A stretch of DNA of 64,000 bases from Vicia villosa (lineage: Eukaryota; Streptophyta; Magnoliopsida; Fabales; Fabaceae), in NCBI RefSeq assembly GCF_029867415.1, contig NC_081181.1:116995888-117059887 (forward strand), read 5' to 3'. Position numbers and translations under genes: made by a program. This document shows positions 1 to 21,012 of this stretch, in pieces. Positions within the stretch are counted from its first letter, which is position 1. Every line of letters starts with the position of its first letter. Below the pieces are notes generated by a model that worked only from the letters and a program-made list of their open reading frames with translations, ran no database searches and had not been told where the DNA came from.

Positions 1-9256
<9,256 letters not shown>

Positions 9257-9310
9257 TTCAATAAATCTCTTTCTTCTGCAAACCAAAAACAGCATAAGCA
9301 GTAAACACAC

Positions 9311-9403
9311 AAAAATGATGATAGTGTAAAAATAACGTGAAATTCAGAAAACAGTAATCATATTTACAATCAGCAAAAATGATGATAGTGTAAAAATAAC
9401 GTG
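9311..9403. repeat. Direct repeat upstream of HGL1
   Basis: A 29-bp sequence beginning AAAAATGATGATAGTG occurs at 9311-9339 and again at 9375-9403. It lies just upstream of the HGL1 start, probably within the leader intron or promoter. It looks like a small local duplication. Confidence 0.85.
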
Positions 9404-10039
9404 CAATTAGCTAGCCAATGTAACTGCAACTCAAGGCTTCTTCTGCTTCCATTGATCATGGACTTTAATAGTATGATTTTTATTTTAAAATAATAGTCCA
9501 TTATTGTTCAATAAACTATTTGGTTTATGGTGAACTTGAGTGGAAGAATCAGTGTTGGAGAAATTATATTCAAAACACTAGTAGACATATATGATATTCA
9601 AACACACGCAATTCAAACACACGCAAGTGACGACATACTGTGACGCTGTATCCGTTAAACGGCAACTCCATAATTTCCGTGTGTGTGCATAGACAATTCT
9701 GTAGTTTTCAAATACAATATTTGATATTCTCTACCAAGTAATTATCTATCAATTTTAAGATCAAAGGATAGATATCAACTATCAATTTTATTTTTTGTTG
9801 AACATTTTTCCACTAATACAAGAACCTTAATTAACAAATGATAAAACAAAGGTTTTTTCTACTTCCTATCAACATTAGATTTTAAGTACCTAGATTGCCC
9901 TCAAACTAAAAAAAAGAAAAGATATTTGGTCTTTTTTAAATAATTAACTAATGGGTCTGTTTAATTCATATAGGAAGCTACCCATCAAAAATAAAACAAA
10001 AGTTAAACAAGCAACTACTAATATAGTATAATGAAAAAT
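9404..10039. other. HGL1 upstream intergenic DNA, no gene seen
   Basis: AT-rich sequence that presumably contains the HGL1 5' leader and promoter. I see no convincing open frame or transposon terminus here and cannot place the transcription start. Confidence 0.5.
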
Positions 10040-10041
10040 GG

Positions 10042-10252
10042 GGTGCGTGTGTATGGTCTAGCGGTGAATCGTTTGGGTCTTGAGAGTGTGCTCCTCTCAA
10101 GGTCTCAGGTTCGAAACCCGCTAGATATTTGTGTAAGTTGCATCATGAAGCAATCCATATTTGTGTAAGTTGCATCATGAAGCAATCCATATTTGTGTAA
10201 GTTGCATCATGAAGCAATCCATATTTGTGTAAGTTGCATCATGAAGCAATCC
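10042..10252 (+). mobile_element. tRNA-derived SINE-like element
   Basis: A good pol III promoter is visible: A box TGGTCTAGCGGT at 10054-10065 and B box GGTTCGAAACCC at 10108-10119. The tRNA-like head is followed directly by four copies of a 32-bp repeat instead of a poly(A) tail. The sequence does not close into a cloverleaf, so I call a SINE and not a tRNA gene. The exact 5' end is uncertain. Confidence 0.6.
10125..10252. repeat. Perfect 32-bp tandem repeat, 4 copies
   Basis: Exactly four head-to-tail copies of a 32-bp unit beginning ATATTTGTGTAAGTTGC, with no visible mismatch. The repeat begins a few bases after the SINE-like B box. Perfect identity implies a recent expansion. Confidence 0.95.
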
Positions 10253-10910
10253 AAAAAGTGAGTTGCTTATCATTAAATAATATTAATCTTGATAATTTGT
10301 GGGGTCAAATATAAATTGATTGGACCACATATTGATTGCTTATTAAAATCACTATTGGAGTAAAATTGGTTTAGATTGCTTATATGTTACTTAAATGCAA
10401 TGTGGCAATTTAGTCCCACACAAATAACTCAAGCAATTTAAATAAGTTCTCCCCATTAGAAATGCCCTAAGTCAAAGTTAGCAAGGTGATCACTTATTTG
10501 ACACGTGGTGAGATGAACATGTTACGAGACTTCTTCGAATGAAGGTCACCTGCCACGATCCAGATGAAGTGGGGTCAATATAACGGAATCTGGAACAAAC
10601 AACATGAAGGCATTACAGTTTCACTAGGTCTAAAAGGTTATACATATCTACCTATAAAATTAGGTTAAAGATGATTTTTTTTACAAATCACTCCCTAAAG
10701 ACATTCCTTAACACGTCACAAACATGATCATTATTATTGTACTCACAAGTACAGATGGCAAACATTCATGGGCCACAACTTTTAACAAGAGTTTTTCTCA
10801 ATCATGCACCATTTAACAATGGTGGTCACACAATTTTCATCAAATTTTGACAATCAAGAAGCCTTAGCGAAGATGTAGGTCGTTATAGATGAGCTATATC
10901 GTCATTATTA

Positions 10911-11535
10911 GGGGTGTTCGCGATACAGTTTAGGTAGTTTTGACGCAAAAAATCATCCAAACCGCAACAAAAAACGTGTGGTTTGGTTTGATTGACTTTT
11001 AGAAATAAAATCAAACCAACCCAAACCAAATCAATGCAGTTTGGTTCGGTTCGATTTTTTTCAAAATTTTTATTGAATCATACATAAACATATAGATGAC
11101 AACATAACTTTGTATTGAGTCATCCATACACTACCGAATAACAATAAAACTCATCATATTTGGACCTCAACTTTCAATTTAATATCTAAAATCATATTAG
11201 ACAAAAGGAATAATAAACATAAAACAATATCAAATACTTTATAATGAAAAAAAATAGAGGAGATGAGAGATTAGTGAAAATGAAAAAGAAAGAGCAGAAG
11301 AGAGGAGAGATTAGAGAAGAAGAGGTGCGATAAAAACAGAATTGAAAGAGAGAGAAAAGTAGCATAAAAATGAGAAAGTGAAAAAGAAAGAATATCAGAG
11401 AGTATAGATTAGAGAAGAAGAGACAAGATGTATTTGGAAAAGAAGACGATATATTGCTAGGAGAGATTTGAGAATGGTGAAACTGAAACCCTAAGTGTGA
11501 GGAAGAGAAAATCGTTCGTAATCGTAAGATAAAGA
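10911..11535. mobile_element. Foldback/MITE-like element, left part (interrupted)
   Basis: It begins GGGGTGTTCG and continues with AAACCRAACC-type repeats. The matching end (ACACACCCCT) is at 22335, on the far side of the Sirevirus. A second copy of this family is at 38142-38845. The interior includes a purine-rich block (about 11250-11420). The Sirevirus inserted here, so this element is older. Confidence 0.65.
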
Positions 11536-12668
11536 TGAAGGATAGAAAAACACTTAGAAAGGGGGGGTTTGAATAAGTGTAGCTTTAAAAACTCTTAAGA
11601 TAAAAACAATTTGCACAATGATTTTTATCCTGATTCGTTGTTAACTAAACTACTCCAGTCCACCCCCTTGGAGTGATTTACCTCACCTGAGGATTTAATC
11701 CACTAATCACACAAGATTACAATGGTTTTCCACTTAGATAACCTCTAAGTCTTCTAGAGTATTCTGATCACAACCTGATCACTCTAGGAACACAATGCTT
11801 AGATACCCTTTAAGACTTTCTAGAGAATCCGATCACAACTTGATCTCCTCTAGTTCTTACAAATGAATGTAAACAAATTCTTATAAGAGTTACAATGCTT
11901 CTTAATAAGCTATTATCACAACTGTGATTTTTCTCTTAAGTTTAAGCTTAATCTCACTAAGATATTATAACAGTAATGAAGTGAGGTTGAAGATGAAGTT
12001 TGAGAGCCTTTAGAATTTGACAGCGTTTCTGTATGTTTGCGCAAAGTGTTGTATTCAGCTTCTCATCAGAACTTCTATTTATAGGCGTTTGAGAAGATGA
12101 CCGTTGAGAGCATTTAATGCGTTGCGTGATCCGTACAACAATGCATTTAATGTTTCACTCTTTTGTCAACTACCTCGAGCCTTGCTTTTCCTGCTGTAAC
12201 TGACGTTGCCTTTAATAGCTTCTAACGTTCCTTTTGTCAGTCAGCGTAGCCTGCCATCTTGTACTTGCTTCTGATCTGATGTTTGTGTAAACAACGTTTG
12301 AATATCATCAGAGTCAAACAGCTTGGTGCAGAGCATCTTCTTGTCTTCTGACCCTGAACTGCTTCTAGCGTGATACCATGAGAACTTCAGTGTTTCTGCT
12401 TCTGATATCAAGTTCTTCTGATGCTTCAATAGACCATGTTCTGATTCTGCTTAACCATCTTCTGATGTCTTGCGAGAGCATGTTCTGATGTTGCATACTT
12501 GAACCTTCTGAGTCAGTGCTTCTTGCGCTGATTTTGTGCATACTCTTTATGTATTTCCTGAAATGGAAATTGCATAGAATTAGAGTACCACATTATTTCA
12601 AGCAAAATTCATATACATTGTTATCATCAAAACTAAGAATATTGATCAGAACAAATCTTGTTCTAACA
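11536..12668 (-). repeat. Sirevirus 3' LTR
   Basis: 1133 bp. On the plus strand it starts TGAAGGATAG and ends GTTCTAACA. It is nearly identical to the LTR at 21013-22149, apart from scattered single-base changes and a small difference in the G run near its start. Confidence 0.93.
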
Positions 12669-12850
12669 ATCTCCCCCTTTTTGATGATGACAAAAACATA
12701 TATAAATGATATGAATTTGCAATCAGAATATCAGACGGCTAAAGACAATTACACAGTTATAGCATAAGCATATAAACATAGTGTGTGAATATGTCTCCCC
12801 CTGAGATTAACAATCTCCCCCTGAGATAAATAATTTCCCCCTGAAATAAA
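12669..12850 (-). promoter_or_regulatory. Multiple polypurine tracts of the Sirevirus
   Basis: On the minus strand AAAAAGGGGGAGAT abuts the 3' LTR and would prime plus-strand synthesis. Three further GGGGGA-type tracts lie at about 12793, 12812 and 12832, and another is at about 13513. Tandem polypurine tracts are a documented Sirevirus trait. Confidence 0.75.
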
Positions 12851-12879
12851 TACTGGAAGAAATTTATAAATAAAAGACT

Positions 12880-13690
12880 TCCCTGAGTATTTTTCATTTC
12901 AGTTGAGACGTTCACATAAGCTTAGAACTTCAGAACATTCAGAGCTTCTGCTTCTTGCTTCCAATAGGACAGCTTCAGAGCTTTGAATTTCTTCTTGAAT
13001 CATTGTATGCTAGATTGTATCAGAACATTGTTGAATGTACCAGAGCATCATCAGAGCATCTCTACATCCTGAAATGTTTCAGAACAAGCTAAACGACAAA
13101 AGTCAGAGCATGAATGAATCAGAACATAAAATATGTTTCAGAGCATATACTATGTATCAGAACACATAAAATGCATCAGAACATAAAATATGTATCAGAG
13201 CACATAGAAAAAATGTATCAGAACATATAAAGAGTAAGAATGTGTTAGAGCATATTCTATCACAAGAATATCAGAACATTCTTCCTTCTTGCTTCTGATC
13301 TTGAAGCTTCACAGCACTCAGCTTGCTTCAATTTCCATGAGCTTGTTTCTATATAGAATTGCTTTTCCCCATGTCTTTGCTTCTCATGTTGAGATTTTTA
13401 GAATGTCTTCAATCCTGCAAAACACTCAAAGACATAGAACTTGCAAATTCTGTTAGAAATGTGGAGACTTACTCCCAGCAACTGATAATATAAATCAGAT
13501 CATTTATCACATTCTCTCCCCCTTTTTGTCATAACATCAAAAAGCATAAAAGATTCAGATGAAAAACAAACAATATGAGAGAAAAGAAGATAATTTTCAT
13601 TGATTTCATCAGAAGAATTATCAGAAGATACAAAAGGAGATGCAAGAAGACAGATGCAAGAACAAGGAGACAACTAAGACACAAAAAGAC
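12880..13690 (-). other. Sirevirus 3' untranslated region with short degenerate repeats
   Basis: Non-coding stretch between the env-like gene and the polypurine tracts. It is rich in short degenerate repeats on the themes ATCAGAACATAAAATATG and CAGAGCATA (densest 13080-13260). No frame is supported. Confidence 0.6.
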
Positions 13691-13695
13691 TACGA

Positions 13696-15502
13696 CTAGC
13701 CTAGCTTAGACATAATCTTGGCCAGCATGTCGTGAATCCCAGCAGTGCTTTCATTCTGCTTCTTCATGAAGTCTCTGAATTCTTCATGTGCTTGATCATG
13801 CTTATTCAGGCGAGAAGCAAGAACTTCTTGATTCTGTTGAAGAGCCTCCAAAGTCTTCTCCAGACGAGAGGATTCACCAGAAGTTTCACCACCAGCATTC
13901 AGTGGAATAACATGTCCAGCAGAAGAATCCAATGTAAGAACATCTTCTTGAGTTTCCGGAATAGGACTTTTCTCAGAAGATTGATTCTTAGCATATTGTT
14001 TCTCAGCATCAGCTTCTTCCATAGAAGCATCTTCATCATATTCTGGAGTATGAAGATCAGAAACTCCATCCTCCAGGGCTTGAAGAATCTCATCCAAATT
14101 CTTTGGAGGAATGGGAGCAGTGTCGATTGGATGATAGATAACCTCAGGAACATCCATGGTAGGAGTCTGCTCATAAGAGTTTGCCCTAAGCCAGTGGAAT
14201 AGCCATTGGGAATCTTCAGTCAGAACAGGAAACTTAGGCTTCCACACAACAATCTCCCAAGAGTGTGCTTCTTGTTCAGCTTCTGAAGCTTCTGCCAGTT
14301 CATCAACAAAAGCTTTCTCTTCAAAACAATGCCTGCCTCCAATGGGACTGTGCCAGAACTCTTCATAGGATCTCAGAATTCCAAGATGACCAGGAGCTTC
14401 TGCTTCACATTTCTTCTGAAGCTTCTCTCTTCAATCTTGCTTCTTTCTTCTTTTGTTCCTTCTGCTGCAACTCAGCCAGAGAAGGAAGCACTCTTCCTCG
14501 AATCCATGCAGGATCAACAGAAGATTGAGCTATTACAGAAGTGTTCAGATAACGCTTAACAGACTTATTAAGCTCTTCTTTGAACAAGGAAGCAAAGCCT
14601 TCAACAGGAACCCTTCTGGTCAGAATATCTAGAAATATTCTTGGAACAAAAGTTACCTTCTCAATATGACGCATCCTTTGTAGATCAAAGCCATTCATAA
14701 CATGTCCTTGAATGACACTAGAGAACCTGGACGTTCCAATAGTTCTTAGAGGATCCAACAAGTCACTTTCTATCAGAATGTCTGAAATCATTCTGGCGAA
14801 GGGAATAGCATTCTTCTTGAAGTCTGGAAACTTCTTGCGTTCTTCATCTTGTGATTCTTCAATACTTGTTTTCAAATTCTGAAATAGAATATTTGAGATG
14901 TTAACTTCAATCCCTCTTCCAATGCAGAAGAGAGCATACTTCTAATCCAGATTGATGTATGTTGAGGTAAAAGATCTCTTTCTATGATAGAGAGATCCTA
15001 GAATAATCTCAGCCCAAACTTTGTAGAACGGCTTCAACAAACCAGTTTGATGAGATGCAATACCATAAGCATTAGATATTTGTCTCTCAACTGTTGTCCA
15101 ACAAACTCTACCAGGAAGAGCACCTGTGCTTCCTTCTTCATCATCCAGATTGTACAACTTTCTGATTAATTTCTCAGTTATCACAACTTCATGCCCTAAC
15201 ACGAAGGAGATGATTGCAGTTGGGGTAACCGTTGCATGAGCCTAGAAATATTTTACTAATGTCGGATAAATTGGTTCAACCAGTCTATCAAGGTAGTTTG
15301 ACTAGCCTTGTGCCATTGTCTCAGCATCAGTGTTGAAACCATGTAATCTTAGATTTTCAAAATCTACCGAAGACTCACACAGAACTTCCAATTTAGTTGA
15401 AGGAATGGAACATGTCTTCAAGGGAGCATAACCATGCTTGTGATGAACACGATGAGCAGAAGACATTTCTTCTTTACTTGAGGAACTTGATGAAGAAAGC
15501 AT
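13696..15502 (-). pseudogene. Sirevirus env-like third gene, broken
   Basis: This lies between pol and the 3' LTR, where SIRE-type elements carry an env-like gene. It reads from a Met at 15502 (Ser-rich start) through 14405 in one frame, interrupted by TAG codons at 15302-15304, 15242-15244 and 14942-14944. It then changes frame and continues from about 14247 to 13696. The last 50 or so residues are Gln/Glu/Lys-rich and look like a coiled coil. The N-terminal two thirds resemble the 'putative plant transposon protein' domain. I see no clear transmembrane segment, so an envelope role is only by analogy of position. Confidence 0.7.
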
Positions 15503-15988
15503 GGAGATATACTGAGGATTTGGTTACGAACTAGGGTTTATGCAGAAAAAGAAAGAGAGAGATGAATGAAGAGAGAATGTAAAAAGACTGAAATGAATGG
15601 GAGATGAGTATATAAAGGGACTGATTAGAAGGGAAATACAATACGTGTTTGAATGAATATGATTATAGAAAACATGGAATCAAATGCATTTAATGAGAGA
15701 TGACGTTAGGAGAGATAATGTGAAATTTGAAATGATTTGCACAGTTACCTAGGGCGGCGTCTCCTCAACTGTACGCATGCTTGTCCAAAAAGAGTGAACA
15801 CATGTTTATCTTCTGGAACAACTGGTGACAGCTGTTTTACTTTAAAAGAGCTTATGAATCAACTTAGATAATGAAACGTCAGTGATAACAGAATCAGAAC
15901 TTCTAATTGATCACTATCAGAACTTCTTATAAGAAGATAATCCAAACATATTTCAGAGCTTATCCATGCGTCAGAACTTCTCATCTTC

Positions 15989-18900
15989 TCATTTTGGGCA
16001 TAAATCCATACTGATATTCTTCAGAATGAACTTAAACCTATCTTCAGCAAGGGGTTTCGTAAAGATATCAGCCCATTGATGGTTTGTATCCACAAAGTTT
16101 AAAGAAAGAACATCCTTCTAAACATAGTCCCTAATGAAATGATGTTTAATCTCAATATGTTTAGCATTGGAATGTAAGATAGGATTCTTAGATAAACCTA
16201 TAGCAGAAGTATTGTCACAGAAGATAGGAATGCTACTCTCATATCTCTGATAATCTTCTAACTGACTCTTCATCCAGAGCATCTGTGTGCTACAACCAGC
16301 AGCAGCAACATATTATGCTTCTGTTGTTGAGAGGGCAATGGTAGCTTGCTTCTTGTTGTACCAGGAGATCAGGTGACTTCCAAGAAATTGACAACTTCCA
16401 GAAGTGCTTTTCCTTTCAACTCTATCTCCAGCATAGTCAGCATCACAGAATCCTACTAAGTTGTACTCTTTAGATCTTCTGTAGACTAAACCAATATTAG
16501 TAGTACCTTTCAGATACCTCAAAATTCTCTTAACAGCTGTTAAGTGAGATTCTCTAGGATCTGATTGGAATCTTGCACACAAACAAACACTGAATAAAAT
16601 GTCAGGCCTAGAAGCAGTCAAGTATAGAAGAGATCCAATCATACCTCTGTACAACTTATGATCAACCTTCTTACTTACCTCATCCTTACCTAGGACACAC
16701 GTTGGGTGCGTAGGAGTTTTGGCTTATTTGCTTTCAGAAAGATTAAACTTCTTCAGAAGTTCTTTCACATACTTCGTTTGATGAACATATGTTCCATCAG
16801 AAGTTTGATTGATTTGAATCCCAAGGAAGTACTTGAGTTCTCCCATCATACTCATCTCGAACTCAGCCTGCATAGACTTAGCAAACTCCTTTCCAAATGT
16901 AGCATTAGATGTTCCAAAGATAATATCATCAACATAAATTTGACAAATTAAAATATCTTTCTTAAATGTTTTACAGAAGAGAGTAGTATCCACTTGTCCT
17001 CTAGTGAAACCATTGTTTAGAAGGAAAGAACTTAATCTTTCATACCAAGCTCTAGGAGCTTGCTTCAATCCATACAATGATTTCTTTAATTTGAAAACAT
17101 GTTCTGGAGACTTAGAGTCTTCAAAACCAGGAGGTTGGTGGACATATACTTCCTCATCTATGTAACCATTTAAGAAGGCACTCTTAACATCCATCTGATA
17201 TAGAGTGATGTTGTGTTGAGTGGCAAAAGAAATCAATAAGCGAATAGATTCTAACTTGGCCACTGGTGCAAAGGTTTCTGTATAGTCAATACCTTCTTGC
17301 TGACTATAACCCTGAGCCACAAGTCTGGCTTTGTTTCTTACCACTTCTCCCTTTTCGCTTAGCTTGTTTTTGAAAACCCACTTTGTACCAATGATGTTAA
17401 ATCCTTTTAGTCTAGGAACAAGATCCCATACATTATTCCTTGTAAACTGATTTAGTTCCTCTTGCATGACAATTATCCAGTCTGCATCTTCTAGAGCTTG
17501 ATCAACAGAAGTTGGCTCATCAAAGAGACAATACCTAATTGACATTCTGCATTGTTCTTAATGAATGCTCTTGTTCTGATAGGATCATCCTTCTTTCCAA
17601 GAATGACATCTTCTGAGTGAGCAGAGGAGAGTCTAGAAGATCTTCTGACCGTTGGCTCTTTAGAGATTCTGAGATTCTCTAAAGACGCAGCAACTTGATC
17701 TTCTGATCTGTTGCTTCTGAGATCTTCATCTTCTGATACTTTGCTTCTTGGTTCTTCAGCTTCTGATATATCAATATCTAAATCTGCGAAATTCTCAAAC
17801 TGCTTTGGCTTTTCAAGACCAAGCTTATCATCAAATCTGATATTAATTGATTCTTCTGCAACCAATGTTTTAGTATTGTATATTCTGTAGCCTTTAGAGC
17901 GTTCAGAATATCCAAGAAGGAAACATTTCTGTGCCTTAGATCAAACTTACCAAGATAATCTTTAGTATTCAGAATGAAACAAACACATCCTAAAGGATGA
18001 AAATATGAAATGTTGGGTTTTCTGTTCTTCCACAATTCATAAGGAGTCTTATTTATAATAGGTCTTATAGAGATTCTATTCTGAATATAACATGCAGTAT
18101 TTATTGCTTCTGCCCAGAAGTGTTTGGCCATATTGGTTTCATTGATCATGGTTCTGGCCATTTCTTGTAGAGTCCTTATTCTTTCGTTCTACAACTCCAT
18201 TTTGTTGTGGAGTTCTAGGACAAGAGAAATCATGGGCAATACCATTTTCTTTGAAGAACTCCTCAAAGAATCTGTTCTCAAATTTACCACCATGATCGCT
18301 TCTGACCTTTATGATTTTACACTCCTTCTCAGATTGAATCTGAGTGCAGAATTCAAAGAACACTAAATGAGACTCGTCCTTGTGTTTTAAGAACTTTACC
18401 CATGTCCAGTGGCTATAATCATCTACGATGACTAATCCATATTTCTTCCCTCTGACAGATGCTGTTTTGACTGGGCCAAACAGATCAATGTGCAGAAGTT
18501 CTAACGGCCTAGAGGAAGAAACAACATTCTTAGACTTGAATGCAGGTTTGGAGAACTTGCCCTTCTGACATGCTTCGCAAAGAGCATCTGATTTGTATTT
18601 CAGATTAGGGAGTCCTCTGACCAGATTTAGTTTTTTAATCTGAGAGGTCTTTCTCAAACTAGCATGTCCTAATCTTCTGTGCCAGACCCATTGCTCTTCG
18701 AAAACAAACATAAGGCAAGTCACCTTCTGCTTCTCAAGATCAAAAAGATCAATCTTATAAATGTTGTTCTTTCTTTTGCCTGTAAATAGGATTGAGCCAT
18801 CCTTCTGACTTACAGCCTTGCAAGACTTTTGATTGAAGATTATGTCATAACCATTGTCACTTAATTGACTTATGGACAATAAGTTATGCGCTAATCCTTC

Positions 18901-19122
18901 TACAAGAAGTACATTAGATATGAAAGGAGAGTTACCAATACTTATGGTTCTAGAGCCAATTATCTTGCCCTTCTGATCTCCTCCAAACTTGACTTCTCCA
19001 CCAGACTTAAGCACCAGGTCTTGGAACATAGACCTTCTTCCCGTCATGTGTCGCGAGCACCCAGAGTCCAGGTACCATGACATGTTGTGCTTTGTCTTCT
19101 TTGCTGCCAAGGATATCTGCAA
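15989..19122 (-). pseudogene. Sirevirus pol: protease, integrase, RT, RNase H (frameshifted)
   Basis: Protease signature WYLDSGCSRHM is near 19080-19050. Integrase follows, with an HH-CC zinc region, a DLFGP motif and a later acidic motif at about 18280. It shifts frame at about 18160 and again near 17800 and 17540. RT has the catalytic YVDDIIFG near 16930 in the frame 17545-16724. RNase H continues from 16654 and is interrupted by a TAA at 16313-16315. Its frame then resumes to a natural stop at 15989-15991. A stop or frame change separates it from gag. No product could be made intact. Confidence 0.9.
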
Positions 19123-19189
19123 CAGAAATTATCTTCTCCTTAGGTACCCACAACTTCTTGGGTCCTTTCTTGTTATTTTTCCTCAAGTT

Positions 19190-20927
19190 CTAATTGAACT
19201 TGGGTTTAGCATAATAAACAACAGGAGGTACATCATGATATTCTTTAGGTTTAGCAGCATGATATTTTCTAGGTTGTGTCACATGCTTCTTAGTGTGTGT
19301 AGCATGAAAGCTTTTGGCATGTGAAGTGAGCCTAATATCATGTGAGTGGCCATATTTGAACTGATCATACAATGGCTTGTATGTGATTTTCATATCATCT
19401 ACAGGTTCAAATTTGTGTGGGGTATCACCCTCATAGCCAACGCCAATCCTTTTGTTTCCAGAAACACCATATATCATAGAAGCAGGATGACTTCTGCCAA
19501 TACTTCTAGATAAAAACTTTTTGAAACTCGAGTCATATTCTTTCAGAATATGATTGAGACTAGGAATGGATTTTTCTGATTCAGAAGGAGATCCAATATC
19601 TTTGGATAATTTTAAAACTTTTTCCTTCAGTTCAGAATTTTCCACTTCCAGCTTCTTAGTTTCAGAATCAAATAGCTTTTTCAGCTTTTTGTATTTGATA
19701 CTAAGATGAGCCTTGAGTTCCAGAAGTTCTGTTAAACTGAAAACTAACTCTTCTCTAGATAGTTTAGAAAATACCTCTTCAGAATCTGATTCTGATGTAG
19801 ATTCTGATCCATCATCAACTGTGGCCATCAGTGCAATGTTTACCTGCTCGCCTTCAGAGTATGATTCTGAATCTGAATCATCCCATGTTGCCATAAGACC
19901 TTTCTTCTTATGAAACTTCTTCTTGGGATTCTCCTTCTGAAGTTTTGGACACTCATTCTTGTAGTGACCAGGCTCATTGCATTCATAGCATGTGACCTTC
20001 TTCTTGTCAGATCTTCTGCTTCTAGAAGATTCTCCATGTTCAGGCTTCTTAGAACTTTTGAAGTTCTTGAACTTCCTATGCTTTCTCTTCCAGAGTTGGT
20101 TTACCCTTCTGGAGATCATGGACAATTCATCTTCTTCTTCTGATTCTGATTCTTCAGAATCTTCTTCTTCAGCCTGAAAAAGCGTTAGTGCATTTTTTAT
20201 AATTAGATTTTAATGCAATAGACTTACCTTTCTTCTGAGGTTCATTAGCATCCAGCTCAATTTCATGACTCCTCAGAGCACTGATCAATTCTTCAAGAGA
20301 AACCTTATTCAGATTCTTGGCAATTTCGAAAGCAGTCACCATAGGACCCCATCTTCTTGGCAAGCTTCTGATGATCTTCTTGACATGATCAGCCCTTGTG
20401 TATCCCTTGTCAAGAACTCTTAATCCAGCAGTTAGCGTTTGAAATCTTGAGAACATCTTCTCAATGTTTTCATCAGCCTCCATCTTGAAGGCTTCATATT
20501 TCTGGATCAAGGCAAGAGCTTTAGTCTCCTTGACTTGGGCATTTCCCTCATGAGTCATTTTCAATGATTCATATATGTCATATGCAGTTTCCCTGTTAGA
20601 TATCTTCTCATATTCAGCATGAGAAATAGCATTCAGCAAAACAGTCCTACACTTGTGATGATTTTTGAATTGCTTCTTTTGATCATCATTCATCTCTTGT
20701 CTTGAGAGCTTTACACCACTAGCTTTCACTGGATGTTTGTAACCATCCACCAGAAGATCCCATAAGTCACCATTTAGACCAAGAAAGTAACTTTCAAGTT
20801 TATCTCTCCAATATTCAAAGTTTTCACCATCGAATACTGGTGGTCTAGTATAACCATTGTTACCATTTCCATTATGTTGCTCAGCAGAGCCAGATGTAGA
20901 TGTAGGTGTTGGATCTTCACCAGCCAT
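19190..20927 (-). pseudogene. Sirevirus gag, frameshifted
   Basis: The start is at 20927. The N-terminal 250 residues are a copia gag-like domain. At about 20175-20180 an extra T in a T run (five instead of an expected four) shifts the frame. Translation resumes in the frame ending at 20125 and contains a CCHC zinc knuckle (CYECNEPGHYKNEC) near residues 45-58 of that segment, followed by a Ser/Glu-rich region. A TAG at 19190-19192 then ends it, and downstream sequence in the same frame still looks like gag. Confidence 0.88.
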
Positions 20928-20998
20928 CTTGACTTAAGCGTTTTTCTCTTCCTGAATCTTTTCTAAATACGGTTAAATGCTTGCACCTTAGAACCGGC

Positions 20999-21010
20999 GC
21001 TCTGATGCCA
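20999..21010 (-). promoter_or_regulatory. Primer-binding site (initiator tRNA-Met type)
   Basis: On the minus strand TGGCATCAGAGC lies two bases inside the 5' LTR. It differs by one base from the initiator tRNA-Met complement TGGTATCAGAGC used by most plant copia elements. Confidence 0.85.
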
Positions 21011-21012
21011 AT

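Noticed and set aside
10054..10119. A/B boxes could indicate a tRNA gene.
   Set aside because: No acceptor stem, anticodon arm or terminator can be assembled. A SINE head fits better.
10125..10252. Four identical 32-bp repeats could suggest a CRISPR array.
   Set aside because: The copies are directly adjacent with no spacers, in a plant genome. This is a tandem minisatellite.
13732..14559. Plus-strand frames opposite the env-like gene.
   Set aside because: Shadow frames. The minus strand has the coherent coding signal and the right position in the element.
19713..20177. Several plus-strand Ser/Leu-rich frames in the Sirevirus gag.
   Set aside because: These are complements of the Glu/Asp/Lys-rich gag coding sequence on the minus strand.
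20165..20235. On the minus strand GGTAAGTC...TTTTTCAG looks like a short intron in the Sirevirus gag.
   Set aside because: The segment inside is ordinary gag coding sequence, and one extra T in a T run explains the frame change. The candidate intron would be shorter than typical plant introns.
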